The translations under genes were made by a program, and so were the position numbers. This document shows positions 24,401-34,996 of a DNA stretch of 56,748 bases, piece after piece. Within the stretch, counting starts at the first letter, position 1; each line of letters begins with the position of its first letter. The notes below the pieces were generated by a model. It had not been told where the DNA came from and did no database searches. It saw only the letters and a list, made by a program, of their open reading frames with translations. The stretch is from Phoronis australis (Eukaryota; Phoronida; Phoronidae), in NCBI GenBank assembly GCA_002633005.1, contig NMRA01000192.1, forward strand, positions 409,140-465,887, given 5' to 3'.

Positions 24401-27400
24401 GTCTCACCTTCATAGCAAGGACAGTAATAAACAGCAAGTACAAAATCATTTGTTATTACATATGACGTCCACTCTTAAAAAAATACAGCGACTGGGAAAA
24501 CCCTGTTCATCAGTATTGTGTCAGATTCACAACCTCGTGTACACCTGCTGTACTTTAGACGGTGGACTGATTTAGGTGTAGTGTGTCTGTGTACAGAACC
24601 TACACAAACAGTGGACATTTTAACAAATTTCTCATCTGAAGCATTATTATTTCTACTAAAAACACGATCCAAAGCTTATTTCACCTAAGCTTACATGGCT
24701 TCGCGGCAAAAATGCAAATTAGTTAATTGGTTTCGTTACGCACGTTAGATATTTAAATTGGTGCAGTCTATCAAATACCAACAAAAAGTTTGTACATGTA
24801 ATGAACTAGATCTTACCCTCAGCAATCCGCTCGTCGTGGTTTGTCAATTGTATTCCTGCCTTCTCCAGTTGTTCCTTGTTATTTTTCAAAGTCTCCATCA
24901 CTAAAGACAAATGCTCCTGCGTCTCATCGCGCACATGAATTTTCATTTCCTTCCGGTCGCACTTATGCTCACATCCCGCCTCGACAAAAGGACAGGGAAC
25001 TCTTTGCTTGGGACAATCATTCTCCATGTGGTTTTCGAGCTATCAATTAAACAAATCTTGTCAGCTTTTTATTAATAATTGAAATATCTATCCTTATCTT
25101 GTTAAAGGACTTGGCTGTTCACAATAATAGGGCCACGGTCGTGTATTTATACCAAGTGCCGCTAAACACACTCAAATTGGTCAGAATTTGCTAGTTTAGT
25201 TTGAGCTCAAGAAATTTCATTTGCCTCTTTTCAAATGTGGCGAGAGATTTAGACAATGTTTAGGTTCTCTTGCTTTAGTTTTTATTGCTATGAACGCTCA
25301 CTCGACGACTTCCAGGTAATGATGTATGTCATGTGAGGACATGCAGAATTACTATTTTAGATCGGGATTTTCAAAATATATGAACATTTTCACATTATAT
25401 TTCCCATATTTCTTACTGGCCTTGTTTCTCTTTTAGTATCAAGAATATCTGACTCTAACTAGATCTAGGTCCTAAGATAAGCGCTCCAAGACTTACCTCT
25501 TCTCGAGGAATCTCTTTCTTCTTACATCCATTTGGACAAGGCACTAGAAACTTGGGGCAGACGTTCAGATGTTCAATCTCTTCATCATGTTTGTAGATCG
25601 CCTGACAAAACTCGCACGTGATTTCCCGTTTGGCACAGTCTTCTGCCACGTGTTTCTTGACAAACTTCTTTTCAAATTCCAGACCGCAGCCTTGCGGACA
25701 TGCTACAGTGATGTATTTGCAGGTCTCGGTATGTTGCTGAGAGAAAAATATAAGGTTAATTGTTAGTTATGTAGGGCCTCTACATGTATGTGTGTGCGCT
25801 CGTGAATTAAGGTTCAACACTGTTTCCCAAAAGCCGCAAAGCAATCATTGTCTTACTGCATTGACTAACTTATAAAACATTTGAATGTGTTTTTGTCTTT
25901 TCAAATTACACATTATTTATTTGGTAAAGACCGTAATTTGCGTTGGGTTTTTGTTCCTTTAGCGTTTCACTTATTAGCGTGCTACATCATATTTCACAAT
26001 GACGTCATACTAAACAACAGTCGAATCCAAGCATAAATATTTACTGTAGGTGTGACTAATTCAAACGGTAATGTTGAATTTACTAATAAAGAAACTTATT
26101 GTCTTAGATTGTTCTCATCAAATAAACCTTTTCACAATCCCAAGAACATAATATCGCCACCTGGTGCAATTCAGCGGGGTAATCCATATATGGAAATTGG
26201 CTCATATTTGAGGTCAAATTGTGTGTTCTTATGTGTCGCTTCTTGAGCTAAGTAGGTTTTGTGTAGAAGTCAAAACGCTAAAATTTGAGGTACTCATAAT
26301 ACAGGGAAAACATTATTACGTCGACTTAAAAAAATTAGTAAACTGAGAAATACAAGTCAAGTCACTTCACATATAAAACTGACATCGTACAAGGAAATTA
26401 ATCCGCTTTCAAAGGATTTCACACGTTAATTTAATTAGAGGTGGCTTTTCAGTAACACATGCAAAGTCCACGTGTTTGCCAGAAGTGCCTTTGGAAAAAG
26501 TGATTCGGTGACCCCCCATTTTTGCAAAAAAATAAATTCAATGATAAACGAAAACTGTGTCAAACTCCTAAAAAGCGATGCACTTTGAAAGCTAAAAACA
26601 TGACTGTCTGAATCTGGGAAACGCAAAGCATTCAACGGAAACTAGATCTTTCATGACAGTTACATGCGCACTTGAACTCAGGTCTAACACGAGAGGGCGC
26701 GGTAGTACAGTGTTTTGGTCATCCGTTCTCCGACAGGAGTCGCCTACGTGTGTTCAGTTTTTGGAATGTTCTATTAAGAAGCTACAAAATAGTGTGATGT
26801 AATGCAAATTAGGATATATATTGTAAGGGGCGTTTGATTATCACGATATGAATACAAACAGTACTAACAACGCTGTTTTAAGCATGTTTCGCAAACTCCT
26901 GTCTAATCTGCCTAAGTAATCGAACGTAACTATTTTCTCTTTTCCACATTGCGCGGTAGTTGTTTAATGTTAAATCGATCCATTTAAAATCCATCTTGTT
27001 GAACATGTAAGGCATAGATGTTTCCTTGGTGATAATGGGTATGTAGTTCAACAGAAACGTTGATGTTGAGTATCGATGGAATGAGATGTTTTTACATACA
27101 TTTTTCATGTCGCGGATTCTATTGTGGACATAAACTCAGACACTGTGTTTCACCACATATATTTTTACATCGTTGTAGTCTGTCTCCACATTATCAGAGG
27201 TTTTTATCGTTTCAATTAAGATTAAGATTATGCTTTGCCCAATTACTTTACGCCAGATAGGAAATCGTTTGTTGTTTCGGACGAAGTTTTCACAAAGCCG
27301 ATTTATGGCAGGCCGGGTCACGATGAGCGTGATACGCGTCTAAACAAAGAAAGCGTTTGCATTACTAAAAAGAACGATTTTTTACAAACGTAGAAGTAAA

Positions 27401-30400
27401 GCTGTGTCTGCTTATTCCAGCTTGCCCCTGCAGGATGCTTTTGGAGTTTGTACGTGTATCACGTCATCAAAACCTGAGTTCCACTGCATTCTCTGATATC
27501 ACCAGTACTAAGATGGTGACCATTAATACACTTTTGACGATCATCTTTCCTCCTTTAATTCGACAATGTCTTTAGGACCAATTCAGTCATCCTATGTTTT
27601 AAAGTGAAATAAAAAATATTGGAAAAAGGGCTCAAAGATCTGTCCAAATGCTATTGGAAAGGAAAATAATTGAAGTTCATGATTATTGAAGAGCAGAGTC
27701 TTGCACATCTTGTGGAATTAAAGGCCGTCAATGCTTCCAATCTACTTATTTTTTTGCCTGCGTTACCTTTTCTACATCATTTTACTTGTCACGAGATTTG
27801 GATTAATGGTGAATCTGTGAAGCGTAAACCATTCCTGTTTGTTTCTTTGTATACGAAAACACCTCTCGAACCATAACACAGTTGACCTTGTGCACGTGCA
27901 GCATCGTGTGATCAAGCGACACTTTGGGTCGGAAGGTTGCAATGCAACGTTTATGGTTGCGGTTAAAACAAACGCATCAAAGCTTTAAACGCTGTTCGTA
28001 CAACATTTATTAGCGGGTTGGTAAACTTTTTTCAGGAATTTAAAAATGGTAACACAACCATGTTTTTGACGAAATGAAGCAAAATATTACAGACCGGTAC
28101 AAAAAATATTAACTGCAAGAAATGGAACTCTTGATAGCTTTACTTTCAGGTGGTGTTAAGAGCTTTAACGGATAACCTGACCCAAAGCAGCTCATGTGGA
28201 CCGTAATGACTGTAGAAATCAATCTGCCATTGCAATGTAATGTGTGAAATCTCAAAGTCAAATATTGATATTGCAAGGAAATCAAAAAACCTATTGTTAC
28301 TGGGCCCAAATGCAAAACAAATGACGTGTTTTATTCTTTAATAACGATGTTGTCAGTGACTTCATTTGTTACATAACACAAACAAAATGTGTTCCGAAGG
28401 CAAAGATTTTACATGCAAAGTCAATACAATAATTGGAACTAAAATCGTAAAATCAACACTTTCAATTGAGATGAAACAGTGCAAACATCACCGTTGTTTA
28501 TGAGGAGTATCAAACCAATGAGGCTTGATATGACCATTTTATTCTTTTAGAAGTCTATGACGTCAATTCATTAATTAAAGCAAATAGAAAATATCATTAC
28601 CTATTGGTTTCTCTTATAGTAAATGTATGGGCAGAGCCATTTTACAATTAATAGAAAAGGTGCTAGATGACGTACATTGTAATTCAGGCACGTGAAGTAC
28701 GTGCTGTGTCTATAAAACGTAACTTTTGAAAAAGCTCCCTCGAAATGTTCTTCCGACGTTGCACATCTGGCAGGCTAAAAGCAACTTTTTTTAGAAACTT
28801 TGAGTTGTAATTGGTCGCATCAAGTTGACAAAAAGAGCTAATGTCACATGTGTAGCACGCCGGGAAAATTGCCTGAAAGGCGTCGGAATAAATTTGCCGT
28901 TTTTCGCGTTGTTTTGTAATTAAAATGTCAAAATCGTGTCATCAATATCACAACAGGGATGGATTTTAATAGACAAAGCGCAGTCTGGAAATCATTACTC
29001 AGTGATTCCATGAATATTCAAACAAAGGTATATTGAATATTTCTACTCGTATCCTCCGAGTCGTATCCTGTAGTCAGCCGGCCAATCTTAATAAGTCTTC
29101 TAACTAAAAATTTGATGCCAAATTTATGCTAGAAGCAAACAGCACATACACTGTACATGTATCACAATAATTCAAAACCATCACTTACCACTTTGTGGGA
29201 GGTTACTAAGAACAAAATTAAGAAAGTTATTGACTGGTAAGGTTAATTAAACGTGGATTTTGTTACAAATATACAAGTCTTGTGTTTAGAATTCAGCTTT
29301 GCAGTATTGAGTGTGAGGTATGCCGGGAAATATGCGTCATGGGGATTTATATGCTTAACAAATGATTTTACATGTATTTCTACGTATCGCTTAGTTGCCG
29401 GCTGCCTCGTACATATTACGATGCCTTTTGTCCGTCATCCAAACTAACCCAAATGATACATACATGTACATATACACTGTAATGAGATTTTAGACTCAAC
29501 ACGCTTTTGGTTGAATTACCCGTTGAATTTGCAAATCATTCCAAGAAGTTATTAACACGTTTTTTATTTTTTGATTATTACAGAATTTGCGTATTATCGT
29601 AGTCTTCGATTTTTAATTTACGTTTTTGGAAAAAAATTAAAAAATGCCAAATTTTATACTGAACCCACCCTATACCACCGCCCATCACCAGTGAATGGTT
29701 ATGTGTGTAGCTACATGTTACTCTAAAGAACCCAGAATACTCCGAGCTTAAACTGGGAACAAATTGTCTAATAATCCCCTAACTACAAAAAAGAACTTCT
29801 ACTGTCAGAATGAACAACAGGCCAGGTAGCCGTATTGGTTTTGAGTCCGGGATATTTTAAATTTTTAAGAAAAAATAATCTCAATCTATAGCTAAACACA
29901 CGAGTAGGAGCGTTAGCTACTTTACAGTAGAACATTCTCTCTGGTATTTTTAAAAATCTTCTGTAAAACTGGTTGCATGAAAAGGCGCCTGCGATTATTG
30001 CAAAATTTCAAATCATTTTATCTCAGTCTGTTCGGTACTTCACATTTGAGCTCATCTCTCAGTCATGTATTGATCAATTTTGATGAAATCCTTTAATTTA
30101 AAATATGATACAAATGAACTCTAAATCCGTCACAACGTTATTTTTTTCTTTGAAAGCGAAATCATGACAGAATATTTTTGTTTGCCTAATCTCAAAAACA
30201 AGCACAAAAATGTTGAGCTACAATGACTTGATGCTTGTTACTGTTTAGTGGCTCTTTTAGTTTTTTTTTTCTACGTTTGCCTCTGTATCTTCGGAGTTCC
30301 TTTATGCATTTTATTGAATTTGGCAAATACATGTAAAGGTCTGTTATGGAGACGATGACGTCTTCTCATTTTACAAACCTAACGACAAGTGTTTTCTGCA

Positions 30401-33400
30401 TGAGCGAACGTAAAGTGTTTGACTTAACAAGTGTGGGAGACACATACCACTAGCGTATTGAGAGCTCCTGTCCATTTACAGCCTTTAGTATGATTAGAGC
30501 ATTTGACGGGCAGTTTTTCAATTTCTCGCGTGAAAGCCTTGTCGACGTAAACCTGAAAATGAGAAAAGTTTGTTATTCGAAATACTTCTAAACGAACGCA
30601 TTATCACTCGAGCCACGGAAATGTGAAATTTGCAAACATTTCATTGACATGCAGCTGTTGTCCTTTAGTAGGTCAGAGCTTTAGTGTCTCAGATATTCGT
30701 AAGAAAGAAAAAAATATTCTAGTTGTCTATTTTTCATCCAAAGACAATCGCACAACCGAGAGTCCATCTCGTTGCGAAAGGAATGGCTCCAACACCTCTT
30801 CAAGTCGTCGAGCAACGTCACGGTTGGAATACCAAATATTTCGCTTTTTCAAGAACACCATAGAGCATATTTTAAGCACCACGAGTTCCATCTTAGCAAA
30901 CCATTGTTTCGTCAATGTTTTGACGTGGAACCCTTGGTTTCTTCTCTTTAATAGGCCAAGTAAGCCCGCCTTTTTACACGTGATCAAACCATGGACCGAA
31001 TGGAGTTCAAACGTTACTTAAACGAAGAGCTTTTTAACCACCAACAAAACTCGATTTAATAAGGTTTTTAAAAAGTTTACGATTTCCACTTGCTACTTAA
31101 AAGTAGCAACTCACAACAGCTGCCATAAGCTGTTTGAATTTGTATTAGAACGTCTGCGTCTAAAAGATTGATTGGAAAAATAAGAATGCTCATAATGCAT
31201 TTTTGCACATTGCTCTTAATGATTGTACATTTAGTCTTTATGGATGAAACTTTTGCTGAATAAGTTCCACCAAGTGAACATTGTAAACCAAATTGACAAA
31301 ATCACAGAAACGATGACTTGATGGTTTAGAGAGTGCCGTGTTACTGAATAAGGCAGGTATTGGAAGACGATGATACATGTATGGCCATAACATTTCGGGA
31401 AAGCATCATTTTGTGTAGTTACTTACAAGTCATTGCACGTACACTTTAACGAGGTTGTTGCCGTCTCGATGGCGTCACTTTTGTTTGCATAAATTAAGAT
31501 ATTTTGAAACATTTAATCGATTTTTGTAAGAATGAACTTAATAAAAATCGCTATTCGTGAAATTTGAAATCCTCACGTTGTGAGAAAGTCTCTGCTCAGT
31601 GTTTTAATTTTATTATCTGTTTCTGGCATACACGTAATTGCTCAAGGCATATGGTAATTAGCCAAGGACGTGCTGAGGCTGAGGCGGAAATCCACGGGCG
31701 ACTTGTCCATTAAGCACAATTATCACAACGTAAGCCAGAGAACGCAGCCTTCTCGGACAGGCAGACATGTTCGGAATTCGTTCATCATATTTTAGTTTGT
31801 AGAATGTTTTATTTATTTCACTTTATAGAGAACGTTCTAAATGTCTTATAGCAAAATAAAATATGCATAGTAAATTATGCAAAATGGACCACAGTTGCGT
31901 TAAAAGGATAGCATTCGCATTTTAAATATCTGTCAGTTTTGTGTAGACTTGAATGTCAGGATGAACATTTTCTTGTGAATGAATTGAGCCTTTACTCTTG
32001 TTTAGAGTTACGTTCAGTACTAAGTAGGGAGGTCAAAAGTGATCAAATACATGGTCGCATCCAGCCTAAAAATGGGGGCTCATTTTTTTTTGAAAAAGTG
32101 GACCTTTTACTAAGATTCACGGGCTACATTCAGAGTTATGAATTTTGCATTCCCAGAATTTTGGTAGTGGTTGATTTATTGGTGGAATTTTATTTTGTTT
32201 CCTACTTTCTTCGCAGTTTTTGTTTCTCTGAGGCGGACCTTTTTACTACTTCGTCAAATAGGAGGCTCGCCTGGGTGCGTGCAAGAAATTCAAATGAAAA
32301 TGAAATGAAATATGAAAGTCAAAAATAACACCTTCGTATTGACGCTCCGCATTCCGACCACAGTATAACCATAAAGTTTAACGGTCCTTAGTTCACAAGA
32401 TTGATTTCTGTGATGATCTACAAATTAAATTCAAAACTTTCGACTCCAAGCATCGCGCAAAACGGAGTAATAGCTCTATTACCCAAACAACGCGCAATGT
32501 AACTTTAAAGGCGTTAGTTTGCCGATTTGTGTTGCTGTATCCGTGGTTCCTAAGCTACAACGTGTAAAGTCGAAGTCCTGTAGTCAGCCACACATACAAG
32601 GTATTCACGGTAGTTAAGCCACGATTACATTTGTTACAAGGAAATATCCATAATTTACAAGTGCTGTGATAGCCATTTTGAGTTTATCAATGCCAAATGA
32701 CACCGCACCCATTAGCTGTATTGAGAAATGTTAGAAAGTCCTAAACAATCACTCTGTTACAATTCAAATGAGATGAAAACGCGTTTCGTCCTCTGTTGCC
32801 TGTTAAAGAGAAATCGATAGGGGGTAATGAAGCATTTCTTGGCATTTGGTTCAGTTGACGTAGATCTCAAAAGCATGAATCAGGTAAGTTAGTAACTCGT
32901 GAAAATGTTAGTTATTGTGGCAGGATTAGCAATAATGCGATGGTCCAACGAATCTGTGTAGTGCGTCTCTTCACTTAGTACACGGAAATGCGCAATAATC
33001 AAGTCGGGTGAGCCAATAGCCCTTCACCAACTAATCGATGTTAACGATGAAGAATGCATAACTTCACAGTCAAAAACAAACAATATCATTGCGGAATTAG
33101 CCGCTGATTGATTTTTCCAATTTTCTAGAAATTCCTGTAATCTACATCTCATGTAGCATGCAAGCGTTCACTCACCTTGTCTCTGTCGACAATACTCTGG
33201 TCAATGGGGCACCGTGGCGCAACCCTACAATGTCAGAATGAGACACTGTCAATCTAGTGAAAGGCTTTAGAAGAAATGAGCCTCACGGGCTGCCTGAACG
33301 ATGCACCTCAACAATAACAACACTACCAATAAGTCATTATAAAATCATATTTTTGAAACTTGATTAACGTGACGATGAATAAATAATGACTGCTTATCCC

Positions 33401-33931
33401 CAACGTAGCGCAGCCGGGGATTGATACTGTTACCTTTCTGTTTACTTTATTTGTTTCAAATGAATTCCAAACACAATTTAGTTGACATGAAACTTCTTGG
33501 AAAGAATTGGAAGGTCTTAGTGAGCCATGTAGGTCAAAAAAAGCATGAAATGGTCGGTGACTGGTCACAGTACCGCGTTTGGGTACAGTATTCAGTGCCA
33601 ACCATAGACACGGTTCAGTTGAAAGACATTTGTGTAGTCCTCACTCTTGGTCAAGCTGGTATACATGTAAATTATCAAAGATATCCTACCTCAATAACTC
33701 AGGTAAGCAAGATGAACAGCATCTGTGACCACAGTCTTCGAACTGAACCGGATACCGAAGAACTTGGCAGCAGACGGGGCACTCAAATCTCTTGTCCAGA
33801 CCGTTGACGAAGACCAACTCCAAGTCCGACCTGGAATTATTAGATATCTTAGACAGTCCACTGACGTTTGACACGGTAGAACCTGGGCGCTTCGTGTCGA
33901 GGTTAGACGGTAGCGGAGACCTCTCGGGCAT
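21112..33931 (-). CDS. TRAF: TRAF-family RING/zinc-finger/MATH adaptor protein, complete, 7 exons, 458 aa
   Basis: Join, in coding order: 33931-33690, 33224-33176, 30552-30448, 25736-25497, 25039-24817, 24407-24219, 21440-21112. All introns are GT-AG, phases agree, and the total is 1377 nt. Domains: low-complexity N-terminus 1-48; RING 51-89 (C51, C54, C67, H69, C72, C75, C86, D89, the Asp-ending form common in TRAFs); TRAF zinc fingers at about 115-138, 145-166, 173-192, 199-221 and 228-255; short coiled coil about 254-297; TRAF-C/MATH about 300-452 (LVWKI, FSPPF, GYKL, RGEYD, WPF, TFTLIDQ, RPVGERN, YIRDD). Known for the family: TRAFs sit in the cytoplasm under TNFR/IL-1R/TLR-type receptors, and RING-bearing members can promote K63-linked ubiquitination. 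Five fingers resemble TRAF2/3/5/6; the short coil and the last finger (C-x6-C-x11-H-x7-H) resemble TRAF4/6, so the subfamily is unresolved. The start is the first ATG after an in-frame TAA, with A at -3. No clear AATAAA was seen within about 500 nt of the stop. Confidence 0.93.
21560..21999 (+). mobile_element. Decayed non-LTR retrotransposon (CR1/L2-like) reverse-transcriptase fragment
   Basis: Read with frameshifts, the plus strand gives FLDAYNAFDRLNHVKLLKKL (21560 on), then about 21720 GVRQGRPLSRYLFNVDMD, then a degraded YADD-region block reading close to LFLVSLSVAGICKLLAA, and finally SSAVMCF. The GVRQGxPLS-x2-LFN block and the following VAG-x3-LLxxC spacing are reverse-transcriptase domain motifs of CR1/L2-type LINEs. 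Frames are broken and the catalytic block is degraded, so it is a relic. It lies antisense within TRAF intron 6. The clade is inference. Confidence 0.75.
22561..24073. repeat. Long inverted repeat, ~710-bp arms, 92-bp loop, with tRNA-like segment in each arm
   Basis: The left arm (22562-23272) and right arm (23365-24073) are reverse complements along their whole length with scattered mismatches. Outer ends match over TCTAGATAA and AATAACGACTGAG; inner ends match over GGTTTCCCGC and AAAATGTT. Each arm holds a tRNA-like segment (23187-23265; 23375-23455 in reverse) with a B box GGTTCGAATCC and an A-box-like TAGTGGTAAAG. The near-equal arm lengths suggest a foldback element or an inverted duplication of one SINE-containing unit. 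It is entirely within TRAF intron 6, so the pre-mRNA could fold into a long duplex. Confidence 0.85.
23187..23265 (+). repeat. tRNA-derived SINE-like segment (pol III A/B-box-like)
   Basis: TAGTGGTAAAGTCGG resembles an A box and CCGGGTTCGAATCCGG contains a perfect B box inside a T-arm-like hairpin. Acceptor-stem pairing is not convincing, so it is a tRNA-derived repeat and not a tRNA gene. A diverged inverted copy is at 23375-23455. Confidence 0.55.
24011..24133. repeat. ~123-bp palindrome at the end of the long inverted repeat
   Basis: The sequence begins GTCGTTATCCCCC and ends GGGGGATAACGAC, with matching TCTAGA, GATTTTGGAGAATTAT and ACCCTCGGGG blocks about a centre near 24072. The same terminal unit appears once at the far end (22565-22622). 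So the right end carries two head-to-head copies of the terminal unit and the left end one. Confidence 0.75.
24219..24407 (-). CDS. TRAF: TRAF gene exon 6: end of coil and first half of the MATH domain
   Basis: 189 nt, phase 1 at both ends. Acceptor CTATGAAG and donor AAAG|GTAAGT. It reads GETRMTTLEKLYGSQLVWKI, then FSPPF and HGYKL, the first strands of TRAF-C. The other nearby AG dinucleotides give an immediate stop, so this acceptor is the only one that keeps the frame. Two tandem copies of a 15-mer (CACTTTCCGCCGTG plus one base, plus strand) begin nine bases beyond the donor, and the long inverted repeat of intron 6 ends about 145 bp away. Confidence 0.92.
24817..25039 (-). CDS. TRAF: TRAF gene exon 5: zinc fingers 4-5 and start of the coiled coil
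   Basis: 223 nt; enters at phase 0 after acceptor AATTGATAG and leaves at phase 1 at donor GAGG|GTAAGA. It carries H216 and C221 of finger 4 and a last finger with C228, C235, H247 and H255. A helical stretch rich in E, K, L and N follows (about 254-297), the TRAF-N coiled coil, much shorter than in TRAF2/3/5. In the family this coil drives trimer formation. Confidence 0.93.
25497..25736 (-). CDS. TRAF: TRAF gene exon 4: zinc fingers 1 (end) to 4 (start)
   Basis: 240 nt, 80 codons, phase 0 at both ends. Acceptor TTTCTCTCAG and donor GAG|GTAAGT. It supplies H134/C138, finger 2 (C145, C149, H161, C166), finger 3 (C173, C176, H188, C192) and the first two ligands of finger 4 (C199, C203). All ligands of the C-x2-6-C-x11-12-H-x3-4-C pattern are intact. 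Confidence 0.94.
25737..30447 (-). other. Intron 3 of the TRAF gene, no internal gene seen
   Basis: A 4711-bp AT-rich intron. Beyond four TACATGTA octamers (25781, 29154, 29369, 29461) and one diverged copy of the dispersed repeat at about 30280-30370, I see no reading frame or motif I can support. Confidence 0.7.
30448..30552 (-). CDS. TRAF: TRAF gene exon 3: linker and first half of zinc finger 1
   Basis: 105 nt, 35 codons, phase 0 at both ends. Acceptor TCATTTTCAG and donor GTG|GTATGTG. It reads from VYVDKAFTREIEKL to CSNHTKGCKWTGALNTLV. The C-x6-C-K-W-x-G pattern is the standard first TRAF-type finger; its H and C ligands (H134, C138) come from exon 4. Confidence 0.92.
30727..31014 (-). 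other. Open frame inside TRAF intron 2, no assigned role
   Basis: About 95 codons between stops, Arg/Lys-rich, with NRDVARRLEEVLEPFLSQ. The opposite strand is open across the same span (30623-31021), so at least one of the two is a shadow. No family is recognised; it could be a transposon-derived relic. Confidence 0.15.
32054..32281 (+). mobile_element. MITE of the GCGC-ACCCAG family (in TRAF intron 2)
   Basis: Collinear with 14536-14760: left CGCATCCAGCCTAAAAATG then GGGGCTC, GTGGACCTTTTACTAAG, and right CTTCGTCAAATAGGAGGCTC then CCTGGGTGCGTG. The left flank again ends in ATACATG; the right flank is not a duplicate. Confidence 0.6.
33176..33224 (-). CDS. TRAF: TRAF gene exon 2: end of the RING (49 nt)
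   Basis: A 49-nt exon between acceptor TTGTAG and donor AAG|GTGAGT. It reads RVAPRCPIDQSIVDRDK after joining to exon 1. C86 and D89 complete the RING as C-P-I-D, the usual TRAF ending. It leaves phase 0 into exon 3. Confidence 0.9.
33225..33689 (-). other. Intron 1 of the TRAF gene
   Basis: 465 bp, GTAGGA...TTGTAG, interrupting the RING between its sixth and seventh zinc ligands. One TACATGTA (33662) lies near the donor. Open frames seen here on the plus strand only run antisense to exon 1 and are not supported. Confidence 0.7.
33690..33931 (-). CDS. TRAF: TRAF gene exon 1: start codon, N-terminus and most of the RING
   Basis: Residues 1-80 plus two bases of codon 81. A Ser/Asn-rich leader is followed by the first six RING ligands (C51, C54, C67, H69, C72, C75). 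An in-frame TAA lies nine codons before the ATG, and the ATG has A at -3. The exon ends at donor AG|GTAGGA; reading on gives an immediate TAG, which fixes the donor. The RING is split by intron 1 (465 bp), and its last two ligands are in exon 2. Confidence 0.93.
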
Positions 33932-34563
33932 TTTGACAGAATCTGTTTTGAACGGTTATTTCATTGAAATCCCGTAACCAGTTACTCCTGTCAGAACGAT
34001 GCTTTCACTTCTCGCGTTTTTCTTGCGTCTTGGGCGCATAAAACTTTAACCAACAACGGACTGGCTTCAAGGAACTCTCGCCGCCGCGACCAAATGCCCG
34101 ATAGAGAAGATTGGTAAAGGAGGCAGGTATCGACTGCTTTACCGTGAAAGTAGTGTTTTATTATACAATTCAACCACGCTGCACGGCGATCAATTTTAAG
34201 GAAATCGATTTCGTTTCAACAGCGCAGAGTTGTTTATAGACAAGCGCGTTGGTAACGATCGAATGCGTTCTTTGTAATCAGAAATCAACCGTTGCATGGG
34301 GAATCAGCGATATTTTGTTAGCTGTAACAAGCTGTCTAGTAGACTAGGTACTTTCCATGTTCCAGCCTAGTCAAAGCAAGTTAATGAGAAATAAACTATG
34401 GTCATGTGACATGGGCTTTGTTAAGTGATTGCATTTATCTAAATCAAAATAGGAAAATATTATGTTTACATCGCCATCTTTCACAGTGATAACGAATGCA
34501 ACTGGCATAACACTATCATTAACTCGCCCCCTGCGAAAAATGACTGCTTGTCATTTAGGGCAC

Positions 34564-34996
34564 CTTCCAAGAGGCGAAACCTGGGCCGGTCTCCAATCTT
34601 TTTACTCGAAATGGAACTCGAAATTAGGTTTGGCACTTTCTACTCTACTTTTGGGCGAACTCAAGATAAGTGTCTATTATTCTATGCTTGAGTACACAAT
34701 AACTTACATAGATAATTTATTGCCCTTAGTTCACAGTTTGTAAACCCAATATTAAAGCAATAAGTTCGAGTTTGAACTCGAAATTTCGAGTTTTAACTCG
34801 AGTTTGTAGCACGAATAAAAGGGTCTTCAAGGGCAAACTTAAACTAGAAACTCCTATGCATAAACTATAATGTATTCGAGCACAGCCTGATAACCAATTA
34901 TCTTAAGTTCGCACAAAAGGAGCAGAGAAATTGCCAAAAATAGTTTCGAGTTTGTTTCGAGTACAAAGATTAGAGACCGGGCCCTGGACTTGGAAG
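34564..34996. mobile_element. 433-bp foldback/MITE element upstream of the TRAF gene
   Basis: Terminal inverted repeats CTTCCAAG...CTTGGAAG continue inward through CCGGTCTC, AATCTTT and ACTCGAA blocks for about 60 bp. A perfect 18-bp palindrome AACTCGAAATTTCGAGTT (34775-34792) sits at the exact midpoint. CAC flanks both ends. It starts 633 bp upstream of the TRAF ATG, possibly in the promoter region. Confidence 0.65.

Larger units (their letters stand above)
30553..33175 (-). other. Intron 2 of the TRAF gene
   Basis: 2623 bp between exons 2 and 3. It contains a MITE-like copy (32054-32281) and a pair of overlapping open frames on opposite strands (30623-31021 plus, 30727-31014 minus). Neither frame has a recognisable domain. 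Otherwise unremarkable AT-rich DNA. Confidence 0.7.

Noticed and set aside
33421-33977. Plus-strand frames of 61 and 128 codons
   Set aside because: They run antisense to TRAF exon 1 and intron 1; the minus-strand reading has clear RING ligands and splice sites.
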